This document shows positions 1 through 5,638 of a stretch of 6,750 nucleotides of DNA, piece after piece. The DNA comes from an uncultured Oscillospiraceae bacterium (GTDB taxonomy: Bacteria; Bacillota; Clostridia; Oscillospirales; Oscillospiraceae): assembly GCA_934589835.1 (NCBI GenBank), contig CAKTOK010000060.1:1-6750 (forward strand), given 5' to 3'. The translations under genes and the position numbers were made by a program. Each line of letters starts with the position of its first letter. Position 1 is the first letter of the stretch. Below the pieces are notes generated by a model. The model had not been told where the DNA came from, searched no databases, and saw nothing but the letters and a program-made list of their open reading frames with translations.

Positions 1-363
1 GTGTCCCGCGCGGAGCGTGACGTGCAGGCGAAGTTCCTGCTGCGCAACGGCGCGGACGCGGTGACATACCCGGAAAAGCAGCTGGCGAAGTGGGCGGCCA
101 TCCGGTACACCGCCAACCACATCTTCGGCTACATCGAGCTGGACGAAAAGCACGCCATCATCGAGGTCGCCGTCCCGGACAGCTGGCGGGGACACAGCGT
201 CGGTGAGCTGGACATCCGCCGAAAATACGGCGTCAACATCCTCGGCGTGAAGCGGAACGACAAAACCGATGTGAATATCTCGCCGGAAACCGTACTGGAC
301 GGCGATCTGACGCTGTTGGTGCTGGGCGAGTATACGGTGCTGAAAAAGTGCTTCCGGCTGTAA
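1..363 (+). CDS. ktrA: KtrA/TrkA-type potassium uptake regulatory subunit, C-terminal part
   Basis: This is the 3' part of a gene cut by the window edge; about 120 residues remain of a family that is usually near 220. The first half ends the nucleotide-binding RCK_N fold: the stretch reading VQAKFLLRNGADAVTYPEK is the typical end of that fold, in which sensing of NAD(H) or ATP/ADP gates a Trk/Ktr membrane channel. From about residue 43 (YIELDEKHAIIEVAVP, then ELDIRRKYGVNILGVKR) it matches the RCK_C/TrkA_C domain, which binds small ligands. By family knowledge the protein sits on the cytoplasmic face of a TrkH/KtrB potassium channel, whose gene would lie upstream or elsewhere. The GTG at base 1 is most likely an internal valine, not a start. 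No clear terminator follows the TAA. KtrA and TrkA cannot be separated from this fragment. Confidence 0.85.
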   Translation: MSRAERDVQAKFLLRNGADAVTYPEKQLAKWAAIRYTANHIFGYIELDEKHAIIEVAVPDSWRGHSVGELDIRRKYGVNILGVKRNDKTDVNISPETVLDGDLTLLVLGEYTVLKKCFRL

Positions 364-428
364 GGCCGCGCCTGCCATGATCGTGGCTGCCTCGAGATGT
401 GTTCATGGCGGCGGGCTGAACATGGGCG

Positions 429-748
429 GTATTCAACCTGCTTACCGGCGTGTACGTCCCCACGGAGGGCACCGTCCTGCTGGACGGCGTTCCCCTGAAC
501 GGGAAAAAGGTCCACCAGTTCGTGGAGGCCGGTATCGCGCGAACCTTTCAGAACATCCGTCTGTTTACGGACATGACGGTGATCGAAAACGTGAAGGCGG
601 CCTGTGCCAAGGATCTGCACTATACCCTGTTTGACGCTGCGTTCCGCACACCGAGGTTCTGGAAGGCGGAGCGGGAGGCCACGGAAAAGGCGCTGGAGCT
701 GCTGGAGATCTGCGGCCTGCGGGACAAGGCGGACGCTGCCGCCGCCAG
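429..748 (+). pseudogene. livG: livG-like branched-chain amino acid ABC ATPase, internal fragment
   Basis: Frame 3 encodes roughly the second to fourth fifths of a LivG ATPase, a cytoplasmic subunit that powers high-affinity uptake of branched-chain amino acids. Homology begins abruptly at VFNLLTGVYVPTEG, the residues that normally follow the Walker A lysine and threonine. The Walker A loop itself is absent, and a TGA lies in frame just upstream at 417. The Q-loop region GIARTFQNIRLF and MTVIENVK are well kept. Similarity stops after CGLRDKAD, before the ABC signature, and the frame then runs into unrelated residues and a stop at 806. With neither Walker A, signature nor Walker B it cannot be an ATPase. 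No start codon or ribosome site precedes it. It is joined directly to a livF piece in another frame, so I read it as one side of an old deletion. The family assignment is firm; the exact edges are estimates. Confidence 0.8.
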
Positions 749-1054
749 CTGGCGGGCACGCTCTCCGGCGGTGAGCAGCAGATGCTGGCCACAGGCCGGG
801 CGCTGATGACCAACCCCCGCATCGTGCCGATGGACGAGCCCTCCATGGGTCTGAGCCCCCTGTTGGTTAAGGAGATTCTCGCCATCATCGAAGAGCTGCA
901 CAAAAGCGGCATTACCATTCTGCTGGTGGGGCAGAACGCCAAGATGACGCTGGCCGTCAGCGGCGGCCACGACATTACCCGCAAGCTGTCCCAGCAGCTG
1001 GGCGAGGATGGCTGCGTGGAGCTTATCCGAAAGCTCCTGCCGCTGTTTACCTGA
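740..1054 (+). pseudogene. livF: livF-like branched-chain amino acid ABC ATPase, C-terminal fragment
   Basis: Frame 2 picks up a LivF ATPase at [15 protein letters not shown], which carries the ABC signature LSGGEQQ. It continues through a Walker B region reading RIVPMDEP and the LivF hallmark [13 protein letters not shown]. LivF partners LivG in branched-chain amino acid uptake. Everything before the signature is missing. Residues that are normally hydrophobic or acidic are changed: a proline enters Walker B, and the usual VEQN after ILL reads VGQN. After about base 960 (LAVSG) the LivF pattern is lost. The remaining 30 or so codons to the TGA at 1054 ([16 protein letters not shown] and on) do not resemble the normal LivF end and are of unknown origin. 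The fragment overlaps the end of the livG piece by a few bases in a different frame. It is a non-functional remnant. Confidence 0.8.
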
Positions 1055-1070
1055 GCGGGAGAGCGACACG

Positions 1071-1199
1071 TTGATCAGCCTGCTTGTATTTTATGAAAAG
1101 CAGGTCATCCGCCCCACGGCGCTGACCGTCCAGAACGGCAGCTTTACGACGCTGCTGGGGCCCTTCGGCCGCGGCAAGGCAGCGCTGCTGCGTCTGTGA
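1071..1199 (+). pseudogene. PotA-like ABC ATPase, N-terminal fragment with damaged Walker A
   Basis: This 42-codon frame encodes the first strand and P-loop of a third ABC ATPase, ending in [21 protein letters not shown] followed at once by TGA. Spermidine/putrescine- and iron-type importers of the PotA/FbpC family usually read [23 protein letters not shown] at this point. Here serine, cysteine and both Walker A threonines are replaced, and only the lysine remains. Everything downstream (Q-loop, signature, Walker B) is missing. A TTG start at 1071 preceded by GGGAGAG is possible but not compelling. It follows the livF remnant by 16 bases and is best read as a decayed gene start. Transcription, if any, may stop at the hairpin near 1223-1250. 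Confidence 0.65.
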
Positions 1200-1222
1200 T
1201 TTTGGAGCAATCTCTGCCGCCA

Positions 1223-1250
1223 GTGCCTGTGAAAGCGGCAGGCGCCTTTT
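1223..1250 (+). terminator. Possible rho-independent terminator after the ABC remnants
   Basis: GTGCCTG (1223-1229) pairs with CAGGCGC (1239-1245), including one G-T pair, across a 9-base loop, and is followed by C then TTTT at 1247-1250. The stem is modest and the T run short, so strength is uncertain. The stretch GGCAGGCGCCTT at 1237-1248 is repeated exactly in the strong terminator at 3762-3773, which supports a terminator origin. Confidence 0.4.
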
Positions 1251-1343
1251 GCCGCGATTCCCAAATATTGATGATTTTCTTGGTTTCCATCCCCTTACGC
1301 TCCTTTGCGCTTTCTCCTTATGCTGCCATGTTACGCATTTTCC

Positions 1344-1372
1344 TTGCTTTTGCAGGAGAACGGAAGTATCAT
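1344..1372 (+). promoter_or_regulatory. Candidate promoter for the RACo operon
   Basis: TTGCTT (1344-1349) and TATCAT (1367-1372) are separated by 17 bases and lie about 50 bases before the first ATG of the operon. The -10 matches five of six consensus positions; the -35 is weak. The surrounding gene-free stretch (1251-1422) is pyrimidine-rich and much less GC-rich than the flanking genes. I see nothing else in it. Confidence 0.3.
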
Positions 1373-1422
1373 CTTTTGTGGGAGAGCTGTGCGGAGAGCG
1401 CCATCAAAAACGAGGCGCTTTT

Positions 1423-1580
1423 ATGAAGAATACGGCGGCTTGGATGGCGGATTTCCGCCCCGCCGCCCTTGACCGCGCACAGCGGATGACCGACATCGCC
1501 AAGACCCACGGCGCCTGTCGGAAATGGCGGCGCCGGATGCCTGCGCCGTCATAGAGAGAGGGGTGGACCGACTGGCATGA
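1423..1580 (+). pseudogene. Small frameshifted gene before RACo; possibly a corrinoid methyltransferase remnant
   Basis: An ATG at 1423 follows a GAGG site with a 7-base gap. Frame 1 then shows strongly GC-biased third positions, typical of real genes here (MKNTAAWMADFRPAALDRAQ and on, to THGA). Around 1513-1515 the coding signal moves to frame 3, reading LSEMAAPDACAVIERGVDRLA and stopping at TGA 1578-1580. That stop overlaps the RACo ATG as ATGA, the same junction as between RACo and DUF2284. A single missing base in a GCN alanine codon would explain the shift; with it restored the product would be 52 residues. As read, frame 1 ends at 1554 after 43 residues. I do not firmly recognise the protein. 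Its layout (tryptophan, then ALxRA, a histidine about ten residues later, then a short tail) recalls the C-terminal end of MttB-family methyltransferases, whose corrinoid partner RACo would reactivate. That is an inference. A sequencing error is also possible. Confidence 0.4.
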
Positions 1581-3106
1581 TCCGAATCACCAATGGCGAG
1601 CTGACAACCGAGCTGGCATGGAGCGGCGCACCCGTCACCGTTTCCCGCCTGCTGGCGCAGGCGGGGCTGTACCCCGACCGCCCCTGCGGCGGGCAGGGCC
1701 GCTGCGGCAAGTGTCGGGTGTTGGCCCACGGCGACCTGTCGCCCGCCGCGCCGGAGGAGCGCCGCCATCTGCCGCCGGAGGCGCTGGATGCCGGTGCGCG
1801 TCTGGCCTGCATGGCGCAGGTCTGCGGTCCCGATGCGGATATCGAGCTGCCGCAGGCGGACCGTATGCTGGCGGAGACCGGCGGTTCCCTGCATCGGCTG
1901 GCATGGGACCCGTGGGCGGCGGGACTGGGCCTCAGCGTGGATATCGGCACCACCACCGTGGCCGCCTACCTGTGGGATCTGGACCGCCGCTGCCGTCTTG
2001 GCGTGGCAGCCCGCAAAAACCCGCAGGAGCGCTGGGGTGCGGACGTGGTATCCCGTCTGGACGCTGCGCTGGCGGGAGACGGAGAGGCACTGCGCGCCTG
2101 CATCACCGCGTGCATCGCGGAGCTGGCGGAGGAGCTGTGCCGTCAGGCGGGCCGCCCTGTGTCCGATATAGGCGGCGCGGTCCTCACCGGCAACACCGCC
2201 ATGCTGTATCTGCTGCGGGGGCTGGATGTGCGGGATATCGCCCTGGCGCCGTTTCAGGCACGGCACCGCTTCGGAGAATATGTCTCCGCCGCAGAGCTGG
2301 GCCTGCGCTGGGGCGCAGACTGCCGGATCTATCTGCCGCCCTGTATTTCCGCCTATGTGGGCGCGGACGTCAGCTGCGGCCTGCTGGCCTGCGGCATTTT
2401 GCAGGCTGACGGCCCCGCCCTGTTGGCGGATGTGGGCACCAACGGCGAGATGGCCCTGCGCTCCGGCGATACCATTTACTGCTGCGCCACGGCGGCAGGC
2501 CCCGCCTTCGAGGGCGTGGGCATCTCCTGCGGCAGCGGCGCGGCAGCCGGCGCCATCGACGCGGTGACGGCGGAGGGCGGCGGCCTTCATGTCCATGTGA
2601 TCGGCGGCGGTGAGGCCCGCAGCCTGTGCGGCTCCGGTCTTCTGGACGCGGTGGCCGCCCTGCGGCGGCTGGAGCTGGTGGAGGACAGCGGCTTCATGGA
2701 GGAGGAGCGTCTGCCTCTCAGCGGCGGCGTGTCCCTGCTGCGCCGTGACATTCGGGCGTTTCAGCTGGCCAAGAGCGCCGTCTGCGCCGGTGTGGACACG
2801 CTGCTCCGCGCCGCGGGCTGCACGGCGCCGCAGGTGCGGACCACATGGCTTGCCGGCGGCTTCGGCTGCAAGCTCTCGCCGGAGAGCGCCGGCGCAGTGG
2901 GTCTGCTGCCCTGCGGTCTGATCCCATCCGTCCGGCCCGCCGGCAACACGGCGGCCACGGGAGCGGCGCTGCTGCTGTGCTCCCGCCGGTTCGAGGCAGA
3001 GACGGCCGCTATCGTGTCCGCGTCCCGTGTGGTGGAGCTGGCCGCGGATCCGGTCTTTCAGCAGCGCTTTGTGGAGGATATGATCCTGGCGGAGGTGACA
3101 GCATGA
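1577..3106 (+). CDS. RACo-like corrinoid-protein reductive activator (2Fe-2S plus ASKHA/DUF4445)
   Basis: The 509-residue product has the layout of RACo-type activators, which use ATP to drive uphill electron transfer and return inactive Co(II) corrinoid proteins to Co(I) in anaerobic methyl transfer. An N-terminal ferredoxin-like domain holds Cys37, Cys43, Cys46 and Cys78 in the C-x5-C-x2-C-x31-C pattern of a 2Fe-2S cluster. The ASKHA part starts with the phosphate loop VDIGTTTVAAYLWDL (about 121-135). It continues with NPQERWGADVVSR (148-160), DVGTNGEMAL (285 on), a glycine-rich SCGSGAAAGAIDAV near 317 and WLAGGFG near 424. No membrane segments are seen, so it is cytoplasmic. It is shorter than classic RACo (about 600 or more residues), mainly because the linker between domains is brief. 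ATG 1577 overlaps the stop of the preceding small gene and has a purine-rich GAGAGGGGTGG upstream. The next gene overlaps by four bases. The target corrinoid protein is not in the window. Confidence 0.88.
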   Translation: MIRITNGELTTELAWSGAPVTVSRLLAQAGLYPDRPCGGQGRCGKCRVLAHGDLSPAAPEERRHLPPEALDAGARLACMAQVCGPDADIELPQADRMLAETGGSLHRLAWDPWAAGLGLSVDIGTTTVAAYLWDLDRRCRLGVAARKNPQERWGADVVSRLDAALAGDGEALRACITACIAELAEELCRQAGRPVSDIGGAVLTGNTAMLYLLRGLDVRDIALAPFQARHRFGEYVSAAELGLRWGADCRIYLPPCISAYVGADVSCGLLACGILQADGPALLADVGTNGEMALRSGDTIYCCATAAGPAFEGVGISCGSGAAAGAIDAVTAEGGGLHVHVIGGGEARSLCGSGLLDAVAALRRLELVEDSGFMEEERLPLSGGVSLLRRDIRAFQLAKSAVCAGVDTLLRAAGCTAPQVRTTWLAGGFGCKLSPESAGAVGLLPCGLIPSVRPAGNTAATGAALLLCSRRFEAETAAIVSASRVVELAADPVFQQRFVEDMILAEVTA

Positions 3107-3663
3107 CGGAGCTGCTGACGCTGGCCCGCGATGCGGGCTTTGAGGAAACAGCGCCGCTGCAGGCGGCGCAGCTGGTGTTCCGGCCGGAGGTGCGGGATAT
3201 GTGCCGCGCCGACCGGTGCAGCAGCTACGGAAGGAACTGGTGCTGCCCGCCGGCCTGTCCCTCGCTGGAGGAGATGACCGAAAGGATGCGGGACTACGGC
3301 CAGGGCGTGCTGGTGGAGACGGTGGGCACGATGGCCGATGATTTCGACTATGAGGCCATGCTGGCGGCGGAGGCGCGGCACAAGGAGCGGTTCCGGCAGC
3401 TGACGCAGGCACTGTACGACCGGTACGGGCGGGAGGCCGTGCTGCCCATGGGGGCGGGCACCTGCCGCCGCTGCGCCAGCTGCACCTGTCCCGACGCGCC
3501 CTGCCGCTTTCCGGAAGAGCAGGTGGTGTCCATGGAGGCCTACGGCCTGCTGGTCAGTCAGGTGTGTCAGGACTGCGGCGCGGTCTACTACCACGGGCCC
3601 CGCACCATGACGTATGTGAGCTGTGTTTTTCTGCGTCGGGGCGCAGGGGGCGGAAATGCGTGA
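3103..3663 (+). CDS. DUF2284 cysteine-rich predicted metal-binding protein
   Basis: This 186-residue cytoplasmic protein fits the DUF2284 family. It has thirteen cysteines, mostly in two clusters. The first has Cys34, Cys39, Cys47, Cys48 and Cys52 around the family hallmark YGRNWCCPPACPS. The second has Cys121, Cys124, Cys127, Cys129 and Cys134 (GTCRRCASCTCPDAPC), followed by Cys155, Cys158 and Cys174. The second cluster resembles a ferredoxin-like iron-sulfur site, and bound iron-sulfur clusters are the likeliest use, but no biochemical role is established to my knowledge. ATG 3103 overlaps the RACo stop as ATGA, implying translational coupling and a shared task. A natural guess is feeding electrons to RACo or helping assemble or repair the corrinoid or Fe-S component. 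It is the last gene of its operon; the hairpin at 3734-3782 follows 70 bases after the stop. Confidence 0.85.
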   Translation: MTELLTLARDAGFEETAPLQAAQLVFRPEVRDMCRADRCSSYGRNWCCPPACPSLEEMTERMRDYGQGVLVETVGTMADDFDYEAMLAAEARHKERFRQLTQALYDRYGREAVLPMGAGTCRRCASCTCPDAPCRFPEEQVVSMEAYGLLVSQVCQDCGAVYYHGPRTMTYVSCVFLRRGAGGGNA

Positions 3664-3733
3664 GGAGGAGCCGGATCACACCCTTTTGCAGCCCTTCATG
3701 GGCCTGCGGATCGCGGCGCGGGCCGCCTCTCTG

Positions 3734-3782
3734 AAAGGGCTGAAGGCGCCTGCCCCTGAGGGGCAGGCGCCTTCAGCCCTTT
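3734..3782. terminator. Strong bidirectional terminator between convergent genes
   Basis: A perfect 23-bp inverted repeat (left arm 3734-3756, right arm 3760-3782) encloses a 3-base TGA loop. The arms begin with AAA and end with TTT, so both strands get a short T tail. It lies between the DUF2284 stop (3663) and the MATE stop (3794) and can end both transcripts. Confidence 0.9.
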
Positions 3783-3793
3783 ATCGCAGCATG

Positions 3794-5200
3794 TTACAGG
3801 TATTCCCCCTCCACCGGCAGCCAGCGCTTGCCGGACAGGCGGATGAGATACAGGATGCCGCGGACGCACAGCTCCGTGCACATGGCCGCCCACACGCCCG
3901 GCAGGCCCCAGCGGGGCGCGGCCAGCGCCGCCAGCGGCAGCCGGAGGCCCCACATGGTGCCCAGATTGAAGAGCGTGGGGACCAGCGTGCTGCCGGCGCC
4001 CTGAAACACGCCGCCGGCCACGATGGCCGCACCGAACAGAGGCTCGGCAAACGCCTCGATCCGCAGGACCCTAGCGCCCAGTGCGATGACGTCAGGGTCG
4101 GGGGAGAGGATCGCCATCATCTGCGCCGCGAAAATGTACAGCAGCGCACCGGTGAAGACCATGCCGGCAATACCCAGCAGCACCGTGACCCAGCCCAGAC
4201 GGCGGGCCAGCCGCTGCCGGCCGGCGCCGATGCTCTGGCCCACCAGCATGGCCGCCGCGCTCTGGATGCCGTAGGCCGGCATATAGCAAAGGCTCTCCGC
4301 CGTGATGGCGAAGGAGTGCGCGGCGATGGCCACGGTACCCAACGGCGCCACGATCGCCGTGGAGACGATCTGGGCGGTGGACAGCACCAGCTTCTCCGCC
4401 GCCACCGGTGAGGAGATCCTCACCACGGGCCGCAGCTGATCCTTGTCAAAGCGGAGGCGTTCCCCCTTCTGCAGCCGCAGGACAGGACTGCGGCGCAGCA
4501 GAAAGTACAGCAGATACAGCCCTACCGTCAGCTCGGCAAGGCCGGTGCCCAGCGCCGCGCCGGCAGCGCCCAGTCCGGCGCCCGGCAGCGCCAGCGTGCC
4601 CAGATGCAGCGTGCCGGTGGGAAAAATGAGCAGGGCGTTGAACACCACGTCCAGCCCGCACATGAGGACCATGCAGACGCTTGGCGTACGCATATTGCCG
4701 GTAGCTTGCAGCTGCCCCACCGTCACATTGTCCAGCTGGAGGGCAGGCAGGAACAGACTGTATACCAGGAAATAGGCGGAGGCATCCTGCCAGATCTCCC
4801 GCTCGGCCCGCAGCAGGGAGGGCAGCGGCGAGGACAGGGCTGCCGCCAGCGCGGCCATAACGGCGCTGAGCGCCAGCGACAGGATCAGCGCCTGCTTCAT
4901 GATGTTGCGGGCCTCCGACAGGCGTCCGCCGCCCACGCGCTGGGCCGTCAGGACGTTGAAGCCCATGGCCGCAGCATAGGACAGGCCTCCGAACAGCCAT
5001 GAGGTGGACGCTACCAGTCCCACCGCCGCCGACTGGACGGAGCCGAGACGGCCCACCATGGCGGCATCGATGTATTGCATGGCGATGGTGGCCAGCTGGG
5101 CCATAATGGCTGGCCAGCTGAGGCGCAGCGTCAGGCTGATCTGCTGGCGGGTGGGGATGTCCGCGCCGCTTCGCAGCAGCTCCAGATAATCCGTTTTCAA
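3794..5200 (-). CDS. MATE-family multidrug/toxin efflux transporter
   Basis: The 468-residue protein is rich in hydrophobic helices along its whole length and fits the 12-helix MATE fold of two related six-helix halves. These transporters expel cationic drugs or metabolites across the membrane using sodium or proton gradients. The N-terminal half carries the family signature around residues 43-60 (YIDAAMVGRLGSVQSAAVGL) and AMGFNVLTAQRVGGGR. The second half has the matching AIVAPLGTVAIAAHSF and SAAAMLVGQSIGAGR. The frame stays open to 5500, but the start chosen is TTG at 5200-5198. It sits seven bases after a GGAGG site and directly before KTDYLELLR, which gives a normal family length; the longer upstream translation is basic and unlike any MATE N-terminus. 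The gene stands alone on its strand, convergent with DUF2284, with its own promoter at 5229-5257. Substrate cannot be told from sequence. Confidence 0.92.
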   Translation of the reverse strand: MKTDYLELLRSGADIPTRQQISLTLRLSWPAIMAQLATIAMQYIDAAMVGRLGSVQSAAVGLVASTSWLFGGLSYAAAMGFNVLTAQRVGGGRLSEARNIMKQALILSLALSAVMAALAAALSSPLPSLLRAEREIWQDASAYFLVYSLFLPALQLDNVTVGQLQATGNMRTPSVCMVLMCGLDVVFNALLIFPTGTLHLGTLALPGAGLGAAGAALGTGLAELTVGLYLLYFLLRRSPVLRLQKGERLRFDKDQLRPVVRISSPVAAEKLVLSTAQIVSTAIVAPLGTVAIAAHSFAITAESLCYMPAYGIQSAAAMLVGQSIGAGRQRLARRLGWVTVLLGIAGMVFTGALLYIFAAQMMAILSPDPDVIALGARVLRIEAFAEPLFGAAIVAGGVFQGAGSTLVPTLFNLGTMWGLRLPLAALAAPRWGLPGVWAAMCTELCVRGILYLIRLSGKRWLPVEGEYL

Positions 5201-5205
5201 GGCAA

Positions 5206-5210
5206 GACCT
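5206..5210 (-). promoter_or_regulatory. Ribosome binding site deciding the MATE TTG start
   Basis: On the minus strand GGAGG precedes TTG 5200-5198 by about seven bases (TCTTGCC). No ATG or GTG with a comparable site lies in frame nearby, so it fixes the unusual TTG as the start. Confidence 0.75.
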
Positions 5211-5228
5211 CCAAAGGGTATTTTCCTT

Positions 5229-5257
5229 ACTGTAACACGCGGCGGGAAAATTGGCAA
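5229..5257 (-). promoter_or_regulatory. Promoter of the MATE gene
   Basis: Minus strand: TTGCCA (5257-5252), a 17-base spacer, then TACAGT (5234-5229). The -35 matches five of six and the -10 four of six consensus bases. Transcription would begin near 5222, giving a leader of about 20 bases with the GGAGG site. Confidence 0.6.
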
Positions 5258-5319
5258 GCCCGCACGGAGAGGGCGGGAAAAATGATCTGCACCGCCCATA
5301 TCGGCGAGGGGACGCTGCT

Positions 5320-5359
5320 GAAAAAGCGAAACCGCCCTTTCGGGCGGTTTCGCTTTTTC
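5320..5359. terminator. Strong bidirectional terminator upstream of the MATE promoter
   Basis: An 18-bp perfect stem (5320-5337 with 5342-5359) closes a TTTC loop. Each outer side has a run of five A or five T, so either strand yields GC stem plus TTTTT. It lies between the MATE promoter and the methyltransferase control region. It ends no visible gene, so it probably insulates the two divergent units or is left from a lost gene. Confidence 0.8.
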
Positions 5360-5363
5360 GTGT

Positions 5364-5384
5364 CGTGGTGCACCACGTTTTCTT
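5364..5384 (+). terminator. Possible second small hairpin with T tail
   Basis: CGTGGTGCACCACG (5364-5377) is a perfect palindrome that can fold as a 5-bp stem with a TGCA loop, followed by TTTTCTT. It directly follows the larger hairpin and could be a tandem back-up terminator on the plus strand. As a perfect 14-bp palindrome it could equally be a protein site. Confidence 0.25.
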
Positions 5385-5389
5385 AACCC

Positions 5390-5419
5390 TTGGCGGCGCA
5401 AACCGTGGGATGCTATAAT
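5390..5419 (+). promoter_or_regulatory. Upstream promoter with consensus -10
   Basis: TTGGCG (5390-5395), an 18-base spacer and a perfect TATAAT (5414-5419). Its predicted start near 5426 lies about 70 bases before the operator-covered promoter. It would read a leader with an AGAGGA site (5460-5465) and a seven-codon frame MRGIPDG from ATG 5470 to TAG 5493. Either it is a second promoter for the methyltransferases or the start of a gene now lost. Confidence 0.5.
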
Positions 5420-5482
5420 CAAAGAATAAGGGCAGTTGCTTTGTACGCTCTCCGAAGGCAGAGGAAAAGATGAGAGGAATAC

Positions 5483-5510
5483 CCGATGGTTAGTTGACAC
5501 TAACCATCGG
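5483..5510. promoter_or_regulatory. Operator 1: perfect 11-bp inverted repeat around the -35 box
   Basis: CCGATGGTTAG (5483-5493) and CTAACCATCGG (5500-5510) are exact reverse complements separated by TTGACA. The core GTTAG-N6-CTAAC occurs again at 5639 and 5675. Because the spacer is the -35 hexamer, a bound dimer would block RNA polymerase. The regulator is not in the window. Confidence 0.75.
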
Positions 5511-5522
5511 CGGTGCTATACT
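5494..5522 (+). promoter_or_regulatory. Main promoter of the methyltransferase operon
   Basis: TTGACA (5494-5499), 17-base spacer, TATACT (5517-5522): a full-consensus -35, ideal spacing and five of six -10 matches. Expected start near 5529, giving a leader of about 180 bases before ATG 5710. The -35 lies inside operator 1, so the promoter should be strong but repressible. Confidence 0.8.
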
Positions 5523-5543
5523 TTGGAGCAGAAATGGGGAGTA

Positions 5544-5564
5544 ATGATTTTCTAAGAAAATCAT
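5544..5564 (+). promoter_or_regulatory. Leader hairpin A
   Basis: ATGATTTTC (5544-5552) pairs perfectly with GAAAATCAT (5556-5564) around TAA, about 15 bases after the predicted transcript start. There is no T tail, so it is not a classical terminator. It may stabilise the 5' end or be another palindromic protein site. Confidence 0.4.
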
Positions 5565-5592
5565 CCGAAAACGCTAAATTAAGCAAGAATAG

Positions 5593-5630
5593 CTTTGGGA
5601 GGGGTGCCGCAGCAATGCGGCTTTTCCAAG
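5593..5630 (+). promoter_or_regulatory. Leader hairpin B, attenuator-like
   Basis: GCCGCA (5606-5611) and TGCGGC (5616-5621) close a GCAA tetraloop of the GNRA type and are followed by TTTT (5622-5625). CTT and GG at 5593-5598 can extend the stem with CC and AAG at 5626-5630, with G-T pairs and small bulges. Stem plus T run inside the leader suggests a weak terminator or attenuator; no alternative anti-terminator is evident. Confidence 0.4.
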
Positions 5631-5638
5631 ACGCGATA

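Noticed and set aside
1..3. GTG at base 1 as a true start of the KtrA gene
   Set aside because: The family needs about 100 more residues upstream and the codon falls within the RCK_N fold, so the gene is cut by the window edge.
1249..1422. Coding frame upstream of ATG 1423
   Set aside because: Third positions show no GC bias and the translation (rich in Phe, Cys, Leu) looks like non-coding, pyrimidine-rich DNA.
1421..3412. A 663-codon open frame on the minus strand opposite RACo and DUF2284
   Set aside because: It is antisense to two genes with clear domain motifs, its translation is low-complexity (His, Gln, Arg, Ala rich), and it results from high GC suppressing stop codons.
3623..4411. 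A 262-codon plus-strand frame over the MATE gene 3' half
   Set aside because: It runs antisense to a well-recognised transporter, crosses the strong terminator hairpin and has no family-like motifs.
5201..5500. N-terminal extension of the MATE gene to 5500
   Set aside because: The extension crosses the gene's own promoter and the terminator hairpin, and TTG 5200 has a good ribosome site.
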